Source: JAXGXJ01 sp050943595
GTDB taxonomy: Bacteria > Actinomycetota > Thermoleophilia > RBG-16-64-13
DNA length: 14,728 nt
Reading direction: 5' to 3'
Assembly (NCBI GenBank): GCA_050943595.1
Contig: JBMNPM010000023.1
Location: 1-14,728, forward strand
This document shows positions 13,323 through 14,728 of this stretch, in pieces. Below the pieces are notes generated by a model, which saw only the letters and a program-made list of their open reading frames with translations, was not told the DNA's origin and searched no databases. The position numbers and the translations under genes are program-made. Within the stretch, counting starts at the first letter, position 1, and each line of letters begins with the position of its first letter.

Positions 13323-13927
13323 TCGGACGGCTCCCCCGCGTCGGACTTCTCTACGCTATAGGGCTCACACACAGCGCCCGCGCAGTCCACGCAGGGCCTA
13401 CACAGTTCGGCGGCCAAACCGGCGTTAACTTTGTCAAGGAGACGCTCCAGTTCGAGTTTCTCCTCGTCAGACAGTACGCCAATGGTCTGCGCCAGGTATT
13501 CGCTCAATACACCACTCAGTTCCGACGCTCGTTCGCGGCCCTGCTGAGTGAGAAACACCCTAGTTAGACGCTGGTCCTGCTCGTCGACCCGTCTGACCAC
13601 GGCTCCCGACTTCTCCAACGACTGCAGCATCTTCGTGACCCACGGACGCGAGACATACAACCGGGTGGCGAGATCACGCTGGGCGATACCATCGTTTTTC
13701 AGCAGAACGTGCAGCCCGAACGCTTCCACGGGGTGCGACCCCTTCTTTGCCAGCTCTTGCGTTACCAACTGTCGATGACTACGCATGGTCCGGTGAAGGG
13801 CTGCAAAAACGCGCCCAATGAGCGGCTCGATGTTCGGCACGTTTGTAAACACGGCAGCAGTTTTGCACACAACAGTTTCCAAGACAACCGATTTTCGTCT
13901 GGTAGCCGGTGCATGGCGCCGGTGCAT
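13319..13927 (-). CDS. MarR-family regulator with a C-terminal four-cysteine cluster
   Basis: A 202-residue protein from ATG 13927, chosen because GGAGG lies seven to eight bases upstream; the frame stays open 16 more codons. The winged-helix core starts near residue 35 (IGRVFAALHRTMRSHRQLV) and has QRDLATRLYVSRPWVTKMLQSLEKSGAVVRR (recognition helix) followed by the wing DEQDQRLTRVFLTQQG, classic for MarR. After the dimerisation helix (DEEKLELERLLDKV) an extra tail reads LCRPCVDCAGAVCEP, that is C-x2-C-x2-C-x4-C, which ordinary MarR proteins lack; it may bind zinc, an Fe-S cluster, or form disulfides. It is the first gene of the exporter operon and therefore the likely local repressor, responding to exported compounds or redox stress. 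Confidence 0.92.
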   Translation of the reverse strand: MHRRHAPATRRKSVVLETVVCKTAAVFTNVPNIEPLIGRVFAALHRTMRSHRQLVTQELAKKGSHPVEAFGLHVLLKNDGIAQRDLATRLYVSRPWVTKMLQSLEKSGAVVRRVDEQDQRLTRVFLTQQGRERASELSGVLSEYLAQTIGVLSDEEKLELERLLDKVNAGLAAELCRPCVDCAGAVCEPYSVEKSDAGEPSE

Positions 13928-13928
13928 G
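13905..13928. repeat. 11-bp direct repeat at the marR start
   Basis: GCCGGTGCATG occurs twice separated by GC. It places two ATGs near the start; only the first (13927) is in frame and has a ribosome site at proper distance. Confidence 0.7.
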
Positions 13929-14094
13929 ACGGATCCTCCACACGCGGGCCCGCGGAAGACCAACCTTTGGCCCAAAAAAAACGGCCTATACTATACTTAA
14001 GACAAGCTGGACATGTGGCCGAAGGAATGCAGACAGACGCCGTCAACTTCCGGCATTGACAGCAGCGGTACCACGACCCCGAAGGGAGTGTGCC
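13928..14094. promoter_or_regulatory. Divergent control region between marR and the HEAT-repeat gene
   Basis: 167 nt holding an A8 tract (13974-13981) followed by TATACTATACTTAAG (13987-14001), with -10-like boxes on both strands (TATACT rightward, TATAGT leftward). No good -35 is found at standard spacing for either direction. The AT-rich core is the natural place for MarR autoregulation and for control of both genes. Confidence 0.4.
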
Positions 14095-14607
14095 ATGAAC
14101 ACGACTCTGCGCGATCTGGTAAAAAGCCTCGGGAGCCAGAATGGCTTGGAGAGAAAACGGGCGCGGGAGACCATCGTCCTCGTGAAGGAGCCGGTAACCC
14201 CCCTCCTGCAATCTTTACTCGATGAAGGTGACAAGAGGGTGCGCTGGGAAGCGGCCAAGACGTTGGCAACCACGATCGACCCCTCGGCGATGGACACCCT
14301 CATCGAACTGCTGACAACCTACGATTCGGATATACGCTGGATCGCCGCAGACGGGCTGATCAAGTTGGGCCCACGCACCGTCATCCCTCTATTGAGATCC
14401 CTGTTAACCGACAAGATCGTCAAGGGGCAGGCCGAGATGACCGCCCGCGTACTGCGCCAGCTGGCGACCGAGAACGAGGTCTTGAACGAGCTGGTCACAC
14501 CAGTTATCGAGGCCCTGAAAGACCCCGACCCGGCACTGGTACAACCTAAAGTGCAGCGGGCCTTGAGCGACATCAGCGCAGCAACTGGAGAGCTGCCCGT
14601 CATCTAA
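14095..14607 (+). CDS. HEAT-repeat-like protein
   Basis: 170 residues from ATG 14095, chosen over an upstream in-frame start because GAAGGGAG lies six bases before it. It is all-helical with tandem helical pairs typical of HEAT/PBS-lyase repeats: VTPLLQSLLDEGDKRVRWEAAKTLATT, then MDTLIELLTTYDSDIRWIAADGLIKLG, then VIPLLRSLLTDK, each with the conserved 'D..vR..Aa..L' core (RVRWEAAKTL and DIRWIAADGL are near-repeats). Such proteins are scaffolds for protein or cofactor-enzyme contacts; the partner is unknown. It is transcribed away from marR and ends in a hairpin. Confidence 0.85.
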   Translation: MNTTLRDLVKSLGSQNGLERKRARETIVLVKEPVTPLLQSLLDEGDKRVRWEAAKTLATTIDPSAMDTLIELLTTYDSDIRWIAADGLIKLGPRTVIPLLRSLLTDKIVKGQAEMTARVLRQLATENEVLNELVTPVIEALKDPDPALVQPKVQRALSDISAATGELPVI

Positions 14608-14633
14608 ACCCTTGAGAGTAGGCCCTTGAGAGA

Positions 14634-14659
14634 CACCCTCCCACGACGGTGGGAGGGTG
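14634..14659 (+). terminator. Hairpin after the HEAT-repeat gene
   Basis: The 11-bp perfect stem CACCCTCCCAC / GTGGGAGGGTG has loop GACG, 27 nt after the stop. The expected T-tract is absent; instead the sequence runs into the homopolymer artefact. A direct repeat CCCTTGAGAG precedes it. Confidence 0.6.
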
Positions 14660-14666
14660 GAGGACC

Positions 14667-14728
14667 GGGGGGGGGGGGGGGGGGGGGGGGCGCCCCCCCC
14701 CCCCCCCCGCGGCAACAAAAAAAAAAAA
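14667..14728. other. Homopolymer run, probable contig-end artefact
   Basis: 24 G, then CG, then 16 C, a short GCGGCAAC, and 12 A to the end of the window. Such blocks are typical of two-colour sequencing poly-G and assembly ends, not genomic DNA. Confidence 0.85.

Noticed and set aside
13690..13703. CGTTTTTCAGCAG inside marR, identical to part of the repeat element's right end
   Set aside because: The match is only 13 nt, lies in conserved MarR coding sequence and has no flanking similarity; treated as chance, not a third copy.

Overview
The window reads as a chromosomal segment of a high-GC, Gram-positive-type bacterium, most likely an Actinomycetota lineage (Thermoleophilia/Coriobacteriia-like rather than Streptomyces-like). 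The reasons are three lipoproteins with Actinobacteria-style Thr/Ala/Ser-rich linkers after the lipobox, frequent GTG starts, and a mix of families (DUF763, THEP1-type NTPase, DUF4213/DUF364) common in anaerobic or thermophilic lineages. The taxonomy is inference only. The right end (about 14667-14728) is a G-run, C-run and A-run that looks like a sequencing or assembly artefact at a contig end.

Left third (1-4062, mostly minus strand): read leftwards, a small winged-helix regulator, a DUF4213/DUF364 protein (putative metal-chelation fold), a class III-type ABC substrate-binding lipoprotein, and a small lipoprotein with a degenerate molybdopterin-binding-like domain joined by a tandem-repeat linker. 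No permease or ATPase for this uptake system is in the window. A TIR-bounded element of about 160-180 bp with a perfect internal hairpin occurs twice here, overlapping the 3' ends of the DUF364 gene and the regulator gene. A bipartite, partly palindromic motif (TACT-N7/8-TATAA or TATTA) recurs upstream of the regulator, the DUF364 gene, the binding protein, and the start of the next transcription unit at about 5231. I propose it as the operator of a small local regulon.

Middle (4063-8936): on the plus strand, an LppX/LprG/LolA-like lipoprotein with a strong terminator, then a good sigma-70 promoter with a long leader and a possible small leader ORF before a THEP1-like NTPase, then a DUF763 protein. 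The DUF763 gene converges on and overlaps a NudL-like CoA pyrophosphatase on the minus strand. Upstream of that enzyme lie a terminator hairpin and a PspA/Vipp1-family gene.

Right (9110-14607): a tightly coupled minus-strand operon, marR - ABC exporter A - ABC exporter B, with 4-bp GTGA overlaps at both junctions. The exporter has one degenerate and one canonical ATP site (TM287/288, BmrCD type). A divergent MoaE-family gene follows 50 nt later. The MarR protein ends in a four-cysteine cluster, suggesting redox, metal or Fe-S sensing. A HEAT-repeat-like protein is transcribed divergently from marR. The molybdopterin-like lipoprotein, the binding protein with DUF364, and the MoaE-like protein give a weak common theme of molybdenum/tungsten or metal-cofactor physiology; this is inference.
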